This document shows, in pieces, positions 36,001 through 51,000 of a stretch of 64,000 bases of DNA (positions are counted from its first letter, which is position 1; each line of letters opens with the position of its first letter). A program made the position numbers and the translations under genes. The DNA lies in contig QANY01004819.1 of NCBI GenBank assembly GCA_003255025.1, positions 372,001 to 436,000 of the forward strand, written 5' to 3'. Under the pieces are notes generated by a model. It ran no database searches, was not told the DNA's origin, and was given only the letters and a program-made list of their open reading frames with translations. Origin of the DNA: Datisca glomerata. Lineage: Eukaryota > Streptophyta > Magnoliopsida > Cucurbitales > Datiscaceae.

Positions 36001-39000
36001 AAAGTTTATAATTTTTGAATAATAACGAAAAATCAATTTTTTTCAAAACTAAGTGGGAGGGTCGTTACGTTGAAACATTCCCAAAGTTCACATGCAAACT
36101 TGATCGTGGCACGAGGAATAGCTTAGAGCCGCCCTAGCAGTCCCCTCTTTAGTGAGAGAAACTTGGAGGAATCGTGTCGCTTTGAGTCATCAAATTGTTT
36201 AAGAAGCTAAAACTTGTAAAGGAAGTGGTGAGGCAGAACCGTTCCTAGATGAACTTAGTTCATGGAAACTTTTAAAACCGATGCATTGGTTAAACACTTA
36301 CACCGAAGTACATTGGATTCCCTCATAGGGGCTAGTCAATGGGGCTAAAATGACAAAAATAATTGGGGATTAGTTAAGCTAGATGTAGTGAAATCTTGAG
36401 AAGCGAGGTAGCTTGGATGTTATCTTTAGATGAGACAAGCTATCGTTGTTGATCATAACATCATGGAAGAAATATTTTTCATTAGATTTTTAAATGTTTA
36501 AGTATTTACATCATGCATCTTACTTTCCTAAATGATTGAGTATTTATTTACACTGTTTTATTTTTTCTTTTCAGTAATCATGTCGATAACCCCACTCTCA
36601 ACTATCTTAAATGCGAACAAACTTACTGGTGAAAATTACGTGGATTGAAAATGTAATCTTGATATCATGCTAATGGTAGAAAAGAACAAGTTCGTGCTCA
36701 CCACCCCTTGTCCCCTTGAGCTTATTGCTGAATCAACTCAAGAGGAAAATGATGATTATGCTTTTTGGCTGCGTTTTGATGAGATCGCCATGTGTTACAT
36801 CTTGACTTCTGTTAGCAATGTGTTACAATAATAATATCAAAATATGGAAACTGTCACTGATATGATGTTGAACGTCATCGAAATGTTCAGAGATCAGGGT
36901 CGACAAGCCAAACAGGCTGTTGTGCGAAACTTCATGAACTGCAGGAGGAAACCTGGAACTCCAAGCAGAGAACATATGATGCTGACCATTAGTTATCTAA
37001 ATGAGATGGAGATCATGAGTGCTGAGGTAGATGGCGAGACATAAGTTGAAATGATCCTTGAGACTCTACCTGACACTTTTGAGAACTTCAAACTTAACTA
37101 TTCGAGGAATAAGTTGAGTTACTCACTTTCTAAGCAGATGAAGGAACTGCAGGACCAGAGGAAAACTTTACTAAAATTAAGCCTTCCACCTCTGACGTAA
37201 AAAATAAACACAAAAGAGGTCCAAAGAAGGCTAAGAAGAAGAAGTCGAAAGCTGCGAAAGGTAAGGGCACTGCAAAAGTGGACAAGTTGAAAGACAAATG
37301 TCATCATTGAGATACCACTGGCCATTAGAAATGTAACTAGCTAGACTATCTCAAGGAGTTGAGATATAAAGGTATAGTACTTGTTACTGAGGCCTGTTAT
37401 GTGGATGACTCTACTTTTCATGGATTGTAGACTTTGCAGTTACTAACCATATTTGTTGTTCACTGTAGAGGTTCAAGAAAATCAGAAGGCTTGACAAGGG
37501 TGAGTTCAACTTTCATTGGGGAAATCGATTACTAGTATCTGCCGTATCTGTTGGAACTATTAAATTGTCATTCGATAACAATTTTATAATTTTACGTGAT
37601 GTTCATTATATCCCAATTTTTGGGAGGTCCCTTATCTCAGTAGCTAGTTTAATTGAGCAAGGATTAAGTTTGAATTTCATAAAAAAATATTGATATTTTA
37701 AGAAATGATTGCACAATTACTACTGCACGTTTGATAAATAAACTGTTTTCTGTAAAACTAATAGTTCCAATTATATGTGACACTGAATTAGACATTGATT
37801 TACAAAGGGATAGTAAAATGTTGAAGTCTGATCCAACTGATCTAACCTATTTGTGGCACTTACGTCTTGGCCACATCAGCCTGGACATGATTAAAAGACT
37901 TGCAAGAGATGGTCCGTTATGAACTTTAAGTGTGGGCTCACTACCCATATGTGAATCCTGTATAGAAGGTAAAATGACCAAGAGACCATTTTGAGCGAAG
38001 GGTGAAAGAGTCACTCAATGCCTCGAACTCATACATAGTAATGTATATGGGCCATTGAATATCCAAGCAAGAGGAGGTTATGAACACTTTGTAACCTTTA
38101 CTGATGGCTATTCGCATTTTAGACACGTTTATCTAATGCACCAAAAGCCTGAAACCTTTGAAAAGTTCAAAGAGTACAAGGCTGTGGTCGAAAATAAATT
38201 AGAGAAACAAATCATAATGCTATAATCTGATCGTGGTGGAGAGTACTTCCTAGGAGAGTTCAAAGACTTCTTAAGAAAGAATTTATTCTTTCTCAGCTTA
38301 CAACACCTGGCACTTTATAACAAAATGGTGTGTCAGAGAGAAGGAATCGAACTCCGTTGGATATGGTTAGATCCATGATGAGTTACTCATCTCTTCCAAA
38401 TTCATTCTAAGGATATGTCTTAGAAATAACATCATACATTCTGAACCAAGTTTCACAAAAAAATGCATGATATGCCATATGAAATATGGAATGGACGAAA
38501 GTCATCCGTAAACCACTTTAGAATATAGGGATGCCCAGCACATGTTTTGAAACTGAAGACATGCACGTTAGCCAGTCGATCAGAATTATGCTTGTTTGTA
38601 GGATATCCTAAGGGAACGAAGGGATACATCTTTTATAGTCTAACCGACAAGAAAACATACCTGAGCACGAATGCATGTTTTTTTTGAAGAGGACTACATA
38701 AGAAGTGTGAAGTCGAGAAGCATTCTTGTGTTAGAGGAATTATTGAGTGGGAGGACACGAACTCCCCAATCAGAAACTGTTTCTGATTCAATAATGGAAG
38801 AACCACAGCGGGAGCTAGAGCCTATGGAGCCTCAACGTAGTGGGAGGGTTGTGAGATAACTTGACAAGTACATGTCTTATGGAGATGCCTTAATAGTAAT
38901 CTCAGATAAGGATCATGATGAACCAGTCTCCTACTCACAGGTCATGGCTGGTCCTGAAATAAATCTATGGAAAGAAGCCACGAACGTTGAGATACAATCG

Positions 39001-42000
39001 ATGTACTCAAACAGAGTCTGGACACTTGTAGATCCTCCTGAAGCTGCTAAGGATAATGTATGTCTTAGAAAGTTCTTGAAGACTCTAGAAGTTATTCCAA
39101 AATCTGACAAGCCCATGACACTTTATTGCAATAAAAGTGGGGCTGTAGAGAATTCGAAAGAACCGAGGAGCCACAAAAGATCCAAACACATAGAGCATAC
39201 GTATCACCTTATTAGAAAGATTGTTTAGCGTGGATATAATCTAGTAATACACATATCGACGGACAACAACCTGACTGATCCATTCGCGAAGATTTTAAGA
39301 AGTAAAGTCTTTGATGGTCATTTGAAAGGGATGGGGATACGAGATTGCACATGCCTACTTTAGTCCAAGTGGAAGATTGTTGTAATTATGTTCATAAAGT
39401 AGTGTGTAATAACTATTTAAGAGTATTTTGTTATTTCTCAGACATTTTGTACTATTGAATTTAATAAATGAATGAAACTTTTTCCATTAATTAAGGTGTG
39501 TTTATAATTTACTCAAGTCCTGGAACTATTGTCAACGTGAGAAGAGTAAAGAAAGAGGGGTCTTCCAGAGAAACTATTCTAAAATAGTTCAGAATGTTAT
39601 TCGCTATCTTATGATCGAATGAGCAATCGAGTCCGATTACGACTGTTAGGTTGAAACAAAGGATGCCGATCTTGGGGCATGGGAGTGGAGACTCTAATGG
39701 TTGACCTAGACATGTTGTGGAACATGATGAATAGAATAATAAGCAATTAGTTTAGAGCAAAACCATTTATCTAGCTCTAAATCAAATTGTTACACCTATA
39801 AGAGTATTTTCTTAATTACTTTAGTCCTGAGGTGAATATGAAACTTGACTTAGTTAGTTATAATCTTTGATATGCCAAAGGTGTGAGTTTGAATTGCCGG
39901 ACAATACCTCAGCTGTTGGGATCGTGATTCAACTATGTTAGAGTTGCGTGATTTACATATATGAAAATTCGTGGTGAGATTGCAAATGCAACAATATCAT
40001 CTTATGCTTTATTGACAGGTGTGTGAATAAATTAACTTGGCCAAGTATTTGATGAACTGAATCATTGAATAAGACATGCTGAACTGTACGAGACAATGCA
40101 TTGTTATGTCTTTCTTACTCACAGTCAATATAAGAGTTAAGAAAATAACAACTAGAAGGGTAAAATTATAATTTTATATCCCGCTCTTGTTACTGATATT
40201 CATGAAGGCTAATATGTTAAAATTCTCTGTGGACCGTGAAATAAAAGAGTTTATTTTCACCAATAGAAAATGTAGCGAGCATGGATCGAGAGTTGATTCA
40301 CCATCGGATCTTTGTGTGGAGTCCTATGATGTCAGGATTAAATAAGTCAGAAATTTATAGAGTTAAATTTACCTAGTATTTGAATCCTATAACTTTATTC
40401 ATGTGGATCCATTCAGTCTCAGAAGTAGCTCATAAGGATATAAATGAAAAACAACATTAGTTGGACCAAAAACGTGTTTTAGACCAATGTATATTTTCCG
40501 AACCCATATGTGATGGATGTTGTCACTTCATTAGTGAAGAGCAAGTAATTAATGTTCAAATTAATTAATTATTTATTATAATTATTAGATAATTATTAAA
40601 AAATAAATAAATTAATTAATTGATGAAGATCAATTTAATATATCATTTTGTATTGATGAATTTGGATACAACATTAACTCTAGGGAGATATGTAATTTTT
40701 GGCAATAGCAAATATTAGGGGTTGAATTTTTGATAATTTAACATATAGAGGTATATGTGCAAATTCTATAATTATTACATAAGGGGTAACAATATGGTTG
40801 TATCTCTAACCCTAACACAGTGTGTGATTATACAGAGCAGAGAAAATACAGTTTTTCTCCCCCTAGTTGTCGCCGAAATACACAAAGGAGAAGGAAGAAT
40901 ATGACTTTTCTTCTCTAGTTGTTTTGAGAGCTCACACTCAATTCCTGATCAACATCCAATTGAGATATACTCATGAATTCTACGAGTGGTTGTTGATATG
41001 AAGACTGATTCGAGTTCTACGAAGAACGAAAAACATAAATATAATCAATAGGATTTCACTAGGTCAAAAATTCTTTGATACAACATAATGTATAAATCGT
41101 TTCTACCTTTATTGAATACATTTATCTCTCTCTCTCAAATTTGAAATCTCATACAATATAATATTCAAGAATTGCTTTAGCTCTCTCTCATTTTCTTCTA
41201 TTCTTCCTCTTTTCTTTCTCTTCCTTTCTTCATTATTCACTCTACAATCTTCTCACGATTGCTATCTCTTCATCCCAGCTTTATTTTCTTCATGGTATCA
41301 GAGCCATCAATGACAAACATCTATGGCTAACGATTTTGTGATATCTGAAATCGAGTCTCAAACTCAACCCAAAGAATCAAAGAATCAAAGAGAGGAAGGA
41401 CAAATTGGCTGTCGTGTCTGTTACTCTTGAAGATGAGGACATCTTGATCTTTAGCCTAGACGGTCTACCTAATGAATATAATGTTGTCAGGACCTCCATC
41501 AGAACTAGAGCTGAGCCAATGACCCTTGAAGGACTCCATGTTCTTTTAAAGTCTGTAGAAAAATATTTGGAGTCACAACACAAACATGAAAATCTTGTTC
41601 AAACCACACCACTCGTGGCTTTCCAGAAACAAAACTTTTTTAGAGGCACTAATAGGGGGAGAAACTTAAGATCTTTTAAAGGTGCTGGAAGATTCAACTA
41701 TGGCCATTTCTGAAAGAGGGAGAACTCCTTTGAAATTTCAAAAACAATCTTTTCGCTCTGTTCTTGGACATGCTCCCTCTCAAACCTCTCAAACTTCTTA
41801 CAAAGGAAGTGTCCTTAATAATTCTGACTCTTCTCATAGATTTCAACCACCAAGATTCGAGTGTCAGATCTACCAAAAACTGGTCACACTCCTGTGGACT
41901 GCTACCTCAAAATGAACTACTCATATAAAGGTAAAAACCCTCATGCCACCCTTATTGCCATGACCACTATGCACAATCATCGTGTCAATTCTAAATCTCA

Positions 42001-45000
42001 AGTGTGGCTCTCAAACACAGGTTGTAACCTCTTATCTTACTCCTTAAATATGCAACCTATTTTCTAATACTGAATACACTGGTGAAGACAGTGTAGCTAT
42101 TGCTAATGGTAAGTTTTTTCCTATTTCTCACAATGGTTCATGTGTCCTCTCTACTTCTTCTCATTCTTTTATTTTACCTCAAGTTGTTTGTGTTTCTTGC
42201 TTAAAATCTAATATGCTTTCTATCTATAAGTGCTATAAGAATAACAATTGCACATTCTTTTTTTATACTTCTTACTTTCAAATTCAGGACACAACCTAGG
42301 GTTAAGTTCTTTACAAAGGCCTCAGTAAAAATGGGCTATACCCTATTCCTACCAATGTTCCTATTTTTCCCACACGCGTTTCTGATACTGCTCCTGCACC
42401 TGTTGCATATCTTGGAACAAAAACTTCAAATAAAATTTGGCATGACAAATTAAGTCATGTTTCTAAATCAATTGTAACACACATTATCAATATAGCAAAT
42501 TTACCTTGTAGTTCTTCTGATTCTATTTCTAATGATTGTGTTTGTACCAGTTGCTTATTCAGTAAAATGTCCAAATTACCTTTTGGCTTGTCTACTTTTT
42601 CTTCTACTACTCCTTTACAATTACTACGCAGTGACGTCTGGGGCCCTTCCCCTATTCATTCTCTGCATGGACATAAATATTATGTATCTTTCATTGATGA
42701 CATGTCTAGGTATACTTGGATTTTTCCCGTGACTTTTAAATTTGAAGTTTCTAAAATCTTTCAAGTTTTTAAACCTTTTGTTGAGAATATGCTGTCTAAC
42801 AAGATCAAAGTCTTGAGGACTGATGAGGGTGGTGAATACTGCAATATTAACCTTCAATCTTTTCTTCAAAAACACGGCATAGATCATAAAATATCCTTCC
42901 CATACACCTCTCAGCAAAATGGTATTGCTGAGAGTAAGCATAAACACATTAGAGAAATTGCCCTTGCCTTACTTCATACTGCATCTCTTCCTTTGTGTTT
43001 CTGGTTTAATGTCTTCTCCACTACTGTCTATTTGATTAATAGAATGCATACACCTATTATGAGTAACAAATCTCCCTATGAAGTACTTTTTGGTAAATTG
43101 ACTGATTATGCTAATCTCAAGGTCTTTGGTTGTGCATGTTATCCTTGTTTAAAACCTTATAATTCAAATAAATTACAACCTCAATGCATATTTTTAGGTT
43201 ATACCTTAGATTACAAAGGGTACTTATGCTATGATCCTAATACTGAGAAAACTTGTACTTCACACCATGTTATTTTTTATGAAACTGTCTTCCTTTTTAA
43301 ATCTATTGTGGATAATTCTAGTATTGATAAATCTTCTGGTTCCTTAGTCACCAATCTGGATAACTCCTGTAATCCGTCTCTATTGTATAATATGTACACT
43401 AATTCACACACTAATAACATCTTACCTACTTCTTACTCTTCACCTTTTACTATATCTTACACAATTATCTCTGGTATCCCACAGACCACTGACTCACACA
43501 CCTCTCCTGTTTCTGGTGCGAATCATGTTTCTACTATTGCTTTTCCTGATATATCCAATGACTTGACCATAGATCTCAATATATCTCCTCATCAACCCCC
43601 CTCATTACCCATCTCTACCTTACAGAATCACTCCTAAACCAACACTCATCAAATGCAAATAAGGTCTAAGACTAGAATTTCCATCAAATGCAAATAAGGT
43701 CTAAGTCTAGAATTTCCAAAAGAAAGGCCTTTATTGCCTCCTACTCTTCTGTCATTCATGAACCAAAATCCTTCTCTACTGCTTCTAAACTCCCTGAGTG
43801 AAATTCTTCTATGCATGAAGAGTATAAGGCCTTAATGTCTCAATGGACTTGGTCTCTTGTTCCTCTTCCTCCCAATAGAAGCCTTGTTAGTTGTGAATGA
43901 GTCTATAGGCTTAAATATCATCCCAATGGTACCATTGCCAGATACAAGGCCAGACTTGTATCTAAGGGATTTAATTAATAGGTTGGCCTTGATTATAATG
44001 AAATCTTCAGCCCTATGGTAAAAAACCAACCGTTAGGATAATCCTTTCTCTAGCTGCTCATTTTGGTTGGTCCATTAGACAATTAGACATTAAGAATGCT
44101 TTCTTTCATCGGACTTTAAATGAAGAGGTTTACATGATTCAACCACCTGCTTTATTAATTCAGCCTATCCTAACCATGTTTACAGGTTGCATAAGTACCT
44201 TTACGGTCTAAAACAAGCTCCCAAAGCTTGGTTTGACAGGCTCACATCATATCTTTTAACTCTTGGTTTCTGTCATTCTCAAGCTGATTCTTCTCTCTTT
44301 GTCAATGCAACAAGTACTTCTCTTACTTACCTTCTTCTCTATGTTGATGATATTATTCTAATAGGTAATGATAATGCTTATATTCATGATCTCATTTCCT
44401 CTCTTCAACAAGAATTTGAAATGACAGATTTAGGATCCTTAAATTATTTCTTAGGCCTACAAATAGCTAGAACTTCTGCTGGAATCTTTGTTAACCAACA
44501 CAAATATGCTCATGATCTTATTTTAAAGGCTGGTATGGTTGATGCCAAGCCCTGCAACTCCCATTGCTCTACTAAATCACCTCTTTATAACCATGTTGGT
44601 TCTCCTGTTTCTGATATTACTGCCTTTAGAAGTTTTGTTGGCTCATTGCAATACTTAACCTTCACTAGGCCTGACATTAGTTTTGTTGTAAATAGAGTTT
44701 TCCAATTTATGCATTCTACCACTTTTACGTATTACCTAGGTTTACTGCATGAACTATTAGTCATGGCCTTCTCTTTAAACCAGGCTCTCTCAACATTCAA
44801 TCCTTTAGTGATGCTGATTGGACTGGTGATCCCATTGATAAAAGGTCAACTACAAGGTTTATCATCTACCTTGGTAGCAATCCCATTTCCTGGAGTGCAA
44901 AGAAGTAACCCATTATAGTAAGATCTTCTAATGGAGCTGAGTACAAGGCTCTAGCAAACGCTGCAGCTGAGCTATCTTGGATAAGGCAACTTCTTTGTGA

Positions 45001-48000
45001 TTTACACTTCTATTTGAAACAACCTCCTACTTTATGGTGTGACAACACCTCAACCATTGTCTTAGCTTCCAATCCCCTCTTTCATGCTCGAACAAAACAA
45101 ATAGAGATAGATTTCCATTTCATAAGGGAAAGAGTTGTCAAGAGAGATCTAGTGGTTCAACATGTTCAGTCTCAGTATCAGATGGCATATATGTTCACGT
45201 ACGAAGGCTCTCTCAACACCATGTTTTAGCTACTTTAAAGACAAACTGATGCACCAGAAACCTGTCTCGGTTTGAGGGGGGCTGTAAACTAATGTAAACT
45301 TATAAAGGCTGAGCTGTTTTATTTCTATTGGCTATTAAAGTAGTTTATTAGCTTAACTGCCTAGGTTATCTATTTAAGTGTACGTGTGCATGGCCTGGTT
45401 TAATTAATCAATAATATCCAATATTTGCTTTAGCTCTCTCCCTCTCTTTCTCTTCTCTTCTTCACTCTTTTCTGTCTCTTCCTTTCTTCCTGCTGTTTCA
45501 TTATTCACTCTGCAATCTTCTCACGATTGCTATCTTTTCATCCCAACTTTATTTTCTTCAATAGCGAGTATAGATTATTGTTGTTGTTGTTGTTAATTAT
45601 GTTAATACTAGTTAGATGTACTAACAAAACATATACATAAATGTAGAACAAAATTAACATTTTAAATCTATTTGGTAATTATACATGCCTTAGCTAGTAA
45701 TTCGTATTCAAATTGATTATTAAATTAATTATGTTAGAATATATGGGGGGGATTATAGTGATTAATACGTTTTTTCTAAAATTTCAGTGAAATAAGGGTT
45801 TTTCTTAAGTTTCTTCTGAAAATGTAACGAAATAAAAAAATGGACTGATACGACGCAATTATTAATTGATTAAAGATTAGTTGTAGTTTAGTTACTTTTT
45901 AGTTGTAACTCTTTTCCATCGCTTATAAGTTAGACTAGTTGATTTAGTTCATTTGTATTTAACTTCACTGTACTGTTTATTATTTGATATTTGAGGAAAT
46001 GCGAACGAGTTGATTTTTCTCTCTTGCTTTCTTAGCAAGATTTCATGGTAAAGTCACAGACTAAATGTCTTCGATGGTAGCTTCATCTACTGATAAAGTA
46101 AATTCTTAGCAGGGGCGGTCTAATTTAATTTGGGACCCTATCTGAGAATTATAAAAATATTATATTCAAATTTTAATGAACAGAACTTATTCTATTATAG
46201 AATACATTATTTTTCTTTCTTTTTTAGAAGCGAAATAACCAATTCAATTTTTTAGTTTGCTTAAAATACTTGTTCCATTATTTTATGCATTTTCATTGTT
46301 AGTTATTAGTATCTCATTATTTGTTTGAAATTGATTATTGTAGTAAAATTTAGTTAGATTGTTTACATTTGATTTATTATTAACAATATTTTAGCAAGAG
46401 CTTGAGACTATTTTAATGAAAATATATCATGAGCTCATTTTTTGAGAATGAAAGTCATCTAGTTTTTAATTTTTTTCACTTCCGGTGCCATACTTTCTAA
46501 TAAACATACTAAAAATTAAAATCGAATATAAATAACAAATTTGAATAATATATTAAAATAAATTAACTAACAACGAATAAGAATTAAAGAACAAGAACAC
46601 AAAATTTGTTGAGAGAGATTAGTAACAAAAGAATTTGATTTAACTATGTGATAATCTTAACTTTATTTTTGTTAGCTCTTTTAGATTGATTGATTGATTT
46701 ATGTTTAGTTTTTGTTTCTATCTTGTATGTTTGATATTTAATTGCATTTGGATTGATTTGGAAAGATTTGGAAGTCAAAAACTCGAAAAAAAAAGAACGA
46801 AACTGGGCAGGAGCGCCAGCGTCGAGCTAACTTCCCAGCGTCGCCACGCTGAGGTGAGATTATTTTTTTTTCTGATTTTTATTCCAAATTTAGTATTTTT
46901 GAACCCTAGTGTATAAATCGAATATCTTAGAGATTAAGAAGGGCCTGTGGATGTTTTCTGAATGTGGGAGGCAAAGGAGAATGCTTTTGGAAAGGAGAAC
47001 CAGAAGATCGAACTCAGAGACAATTATCAACTTCAATTTCATCCTCAAAACTAGTTTTTCTTCTCTTTTTTCTATGTTTATGAATATTAGTAGAATGTTT
47101 TCTTATTTCATTATATTCAATTTTTTTATCTAGGGCTACGACATAGCCAAACAATGATTGTTCCTAAAATTTGATTTTTAATTCAATCGATGTTTATTCA
47201 ATATTATTGAGTGTTGTAATCCGTTCTCAATGCTTGGGATTGTCTGGCCAACTATTGCATGATTTTAGATTTAATTTTGAGACTGAGAAGTGAAAATTGA
47301 ATCTACTATTTGTCATAACACCATTATAATTTAATAAGTTAGAGATTATTATGAATCTAGTGTAGTAATTATAACTTATTGTGCTTAATGAGTTTCTTTA
47401 TATTGAATCTTGACAGAGATGTATGATTCGTATTTTTTATTCATTATTATCGATGCTTGGAAAAAATTGATAATTATATTAGAGAAATTCACTATCAATG
47501 TCTGAATAAATGTTAATTGATTGAGAATTGAAATTTAGAGCATGTTTGGTTTAGTGAAATCGAAAACCCTAGAGATTTTAACTATTCAAATTTTATCTTT
47601 GTCAAATCTTTATCGTTTTAGTTTAATTAGAATTTTAATTTAATTAAAAATCTTAACTTTTCGTCATTAGTAACTAGAGTTAAGATTTAGTTAATTTCAA
47701 TTATTAATATCAATCAATCCTGTGAACGATGCTCTATTTTTATAAAAATTTATTACTTGACGACAATAGTGTACACTTGCACTATAGAAAATTCACAACA
47801 CAATGAGAGAGCTATTGAGTGCCAATGAGATGCATGAGAGGAGCCCAACCATTCTAATTGTGTGAGATAGAGTGGGTTGGAAAAGAAATAGAGCAAAATT
47901 AATATTCAAAATTAATGGACGTTTGCATGGATTTTTTCAAGGTAGCAGTTGTGTTAGACAGGGAGACTCACTATCCCCATACCTATTTGTGCTTGTTATG

Positions 48001-51000
48001 GAGATTATCAGAGGTATTCTTAATAAATGTGCATCCTTACCCTCTTTTCAATTTCATTTGAGGTGTAAAAAAGATAGAATTATAAGTTTATGTTTTGTTG
48101 ATGACCTCCTAGTATTCTGCAAGAGTAATTTTGATTCTGTTAAAACTATTACGGATGGAATTAATATGTTTAGTAATCTCTCTGGCTTGCACCCTAATGA
48201 AGCAAACAACATCTTTTTCTCTGGGGTTAAGGAATTTGTGTAGTTTTATATTCTTGGAGAAATAAGTTTTTCTAGAGGTGTTCTCCCTGTTAAATACTTA
48301 GGATCCCTCTCATTTCAACCAAGCTGAGTAAGGTGCACTGTGATTTCCTCGTTGATAGGACTATTCAAAGGGTCAAGTATTGGGAAAATAGTTCTTAACC
48401 TATGTAGGCAAACTACAACTCATCAAGACAATCTTGCTTGTTATCCAAGGTTACTGGGCTAGCATTCTGATTCTTCTTAAAATAGACATGAAGAGAGTCA
48501 ATTCTACTCTTAGAAACTTTCTTTTGGAATGGAAATATTGAGAAGGCCTTTGGGGTTATAGTGCCTTGGGACTTGGTTTGTTCTACTTTAGATGAAGGAG
48601 GTTTGGAGATCAAAGAGATGACAACATGGAAGTTTACTGCTGTCTCAAAACATTTTTAGATGCTTGTTGTCAATGCTAATGACTCCCTTTGGATAGTGTA
48701 GTGTAAACATAATTTGTTGAAGAAGCACTCCATGTTCACTGTTAAAATGTCTGCTAATCCCTCCTGGTCTTGGAGGAAACTTATCCAAATCAGGGATAAA
48801 ATGGCTTGTTTCTATACATCTCAGATCGGTGATGGCTCAAATATAACTTTGTTTACTGAGCCTTGGCATCCTAGGGGCATTCTTATTCTGTTGGAGGTGA
48901 AAACTTGGTTCTGAGCATAGGCTTATCCTTGGACTCTCCCCTTTCAGTTCTGATCTAGAATGGAAGATGGCATTGGCCTAGTCATAGCCTTGCTTCTAGT
49001 CTGGCTCATTAGGGGTTTTAACCTAGATATTGGCTGCCTAATGCTCATCAACTTAATTTATGGGTGTGGACAGCAACTCCAAATGGCATATTTCCTCTTA
49101 GTGGGACTTACTCAACCTTACTTTATCACAGACATAAAGTAGTTTGGCCATCACTTGTTTTGTATTCAAGCCATATTCCTAAATATTATTTTCTTACATA
49201 GCTTGCATGTCTCAACAAGCTTTCCACTAAAGATCGTGTGTGAAATTATTTTCTTACATAGCTTGCATGTCTTAACAAGCTTTCCACTAAATATCCTATG
49301 ACTCTACTGGTTTGGCCTGTATGTTTTACTCCTCTATACTAAGAATTAATGGCTCACATTTTCTTTAAAAATCTACAAACATCGTCATGATCGAGCTTTT
49401 GAGGAGATGTCACTTATATTGTAATGTTTCTGCTTGGGGTGATTTCATCCTCTGGCTTTTGCAGAGTATCTCTGGAGATTCGATTACTGGTCTTATTGTT
49501 AACATTTTGTTTTCAGTTCATGTTATTGTACTTGGATTGAAAGAAACATAAGGGTCTTCCTAGGGAAAATGTTAGATTCCTCCTCAATTTTGAAAACAAA
49601 TCTTAAGGATGGTTAGAGATATGCTTTTCTTTCTTAAGAATGTTAAAAATGTTAATGTAAACTTGGATTTGCTAGATAGGAGGATCTAGGGTTTTGTTTT
49701 GTTGTTCAGTCTGTTTTAACTCTTGTTTCCTTCTATCATGTGTAGGGTCTTGGTTTTGTTTTCTTGAGATATGCCCTTTGTATTTGTGTAACTGTGTTTA
49801 ATTTCTTTGGTTAATATATTTAACTTTTGATAAAAAAGAGTTCATTTTTCTCTCTAGCGTTCTGATTGAATAAGCAAGAATTTGGAAATGTGGGATGAAA
49901 TTACTAGCCTATCGCGAACTTTACAAATTAAAAAAAGAGAGAAATTTTCAACAAGAAAAGAGAAAAGAACATGGAATTACTGCTGAAAAATTAGGTATTT
50001 TGTACACCATTTTCATAGACTAATTTTGGAAAAAATTTTAAGTGGGACCCCTTAGGTATAAATGTAAGGTCTTTGGATATTTGAGTTCTCCTCTGCGAGT
50101 ACATCAAAAGTGACTATTAATTTGCCCAAAATTGGCTTCGAATGAAGGAGAAATTATCTCCCAAAATTAGCTAAATGAGAATGAAAAAATAAGAGGGAAT
50201 TGTAGAAATCTCACATTAGAAAGGGAGGAAAGGTTGGAGTGCTATATATTGAGATACTAGTATCAAATGTGATAACTTGATAAGGCTAGATGTTTTCTCT
50301 ATATGGACCACCTCTAAATGGGTCAATGTGATGTGTTTGCTCTAGATTTATTTTTCCTGCTCCTAGGAAGCCCAAATGTTATGTAATATGAAATATTCTT
50401 GTAAATTAAGGCCCACAACGTTTTTTATTTTTGAAAATTAAATAAAAAATGTTTTGGATTTAAGTTTCTGATTAAATGACCTTTTAATGGATTAAATACA
50501 TTTTATTACACACCTCCCCGGTAGTATAAAAGGAGGTCTTCCCCTCCTCATTTTACACCCTAAAGAAGCTTTCAAGCTCTCTTTTACTCTCAATAATTGT
50601 TCTCTACATTTTTGCTTATTTTTCTTCAAGTTTTCTTTGTTCAGTATTTGGTTATGTCTGGTTTGAGTTTTAGGTTCAGTCTTGCTCGGTTTCTGTTTGA
50701 TTTATTTCTGATTCCGTCGACGGTTTCATTTTTCAGTTCAAGTTTTGGTTTTGCGTCGTTAAACTGGCGGTAGAATTCTGACAAGTCAGTTCAATCAATG
50801 TGGTGAAATTGGATCCTCTTCAACTGCCTCAAACCGTTTTATATTTGGAAACAAACGATGTTATCAAGTTTAGTACCACAAGTGAGGGGGCTTAACTGTT
50901 TTAAGGAAATTGTGCAAACAAGATTCGGTTTGATCTCTTATTATTTACATTGTGTAACAATCGTATCTACATTCCTTTCTGCAACCATATTATTTACCTA

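Larger units (their letters stand above)
33265..41124 (+). mobile_element. Ty1/copia element B, nested in the 5' LTR of A
   Basis: LTRs at 33265-35109 and 39378-~41124 align with each other. The 5' copy is full (1,845 bp); the 3' copy lacks its last ~160 bp, so the right target-site copy is lost. After B, the element A LTR resumes. The internal part has gag, protease/integrase and a short fused RT-RNase H remnant. Like A, it is antisense to PHO1. Nesting shows B is younger than A. Confidence 0.88.
32966..45560 (+). mobile_element. Ty1/copia element A, split by nested element B
   Basis: The 5' LTR begins TGTAAACTAATG at 32966 and is interrupted at 33264; it resumes near 41125 and ends TTTTCTTCA at 41292, followed by a primer-binding site. 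The 3' LTR is 45283-45560. Flanks are ATAGG (32961-32965) and ATAGC (45561-45565), a 4/5 target-site match. The coding order gag, protease, integrase, RT, RNase H is copia-type. All parts carry breaks. Orientation is opposite to PHO1. Confidence 0.9.
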
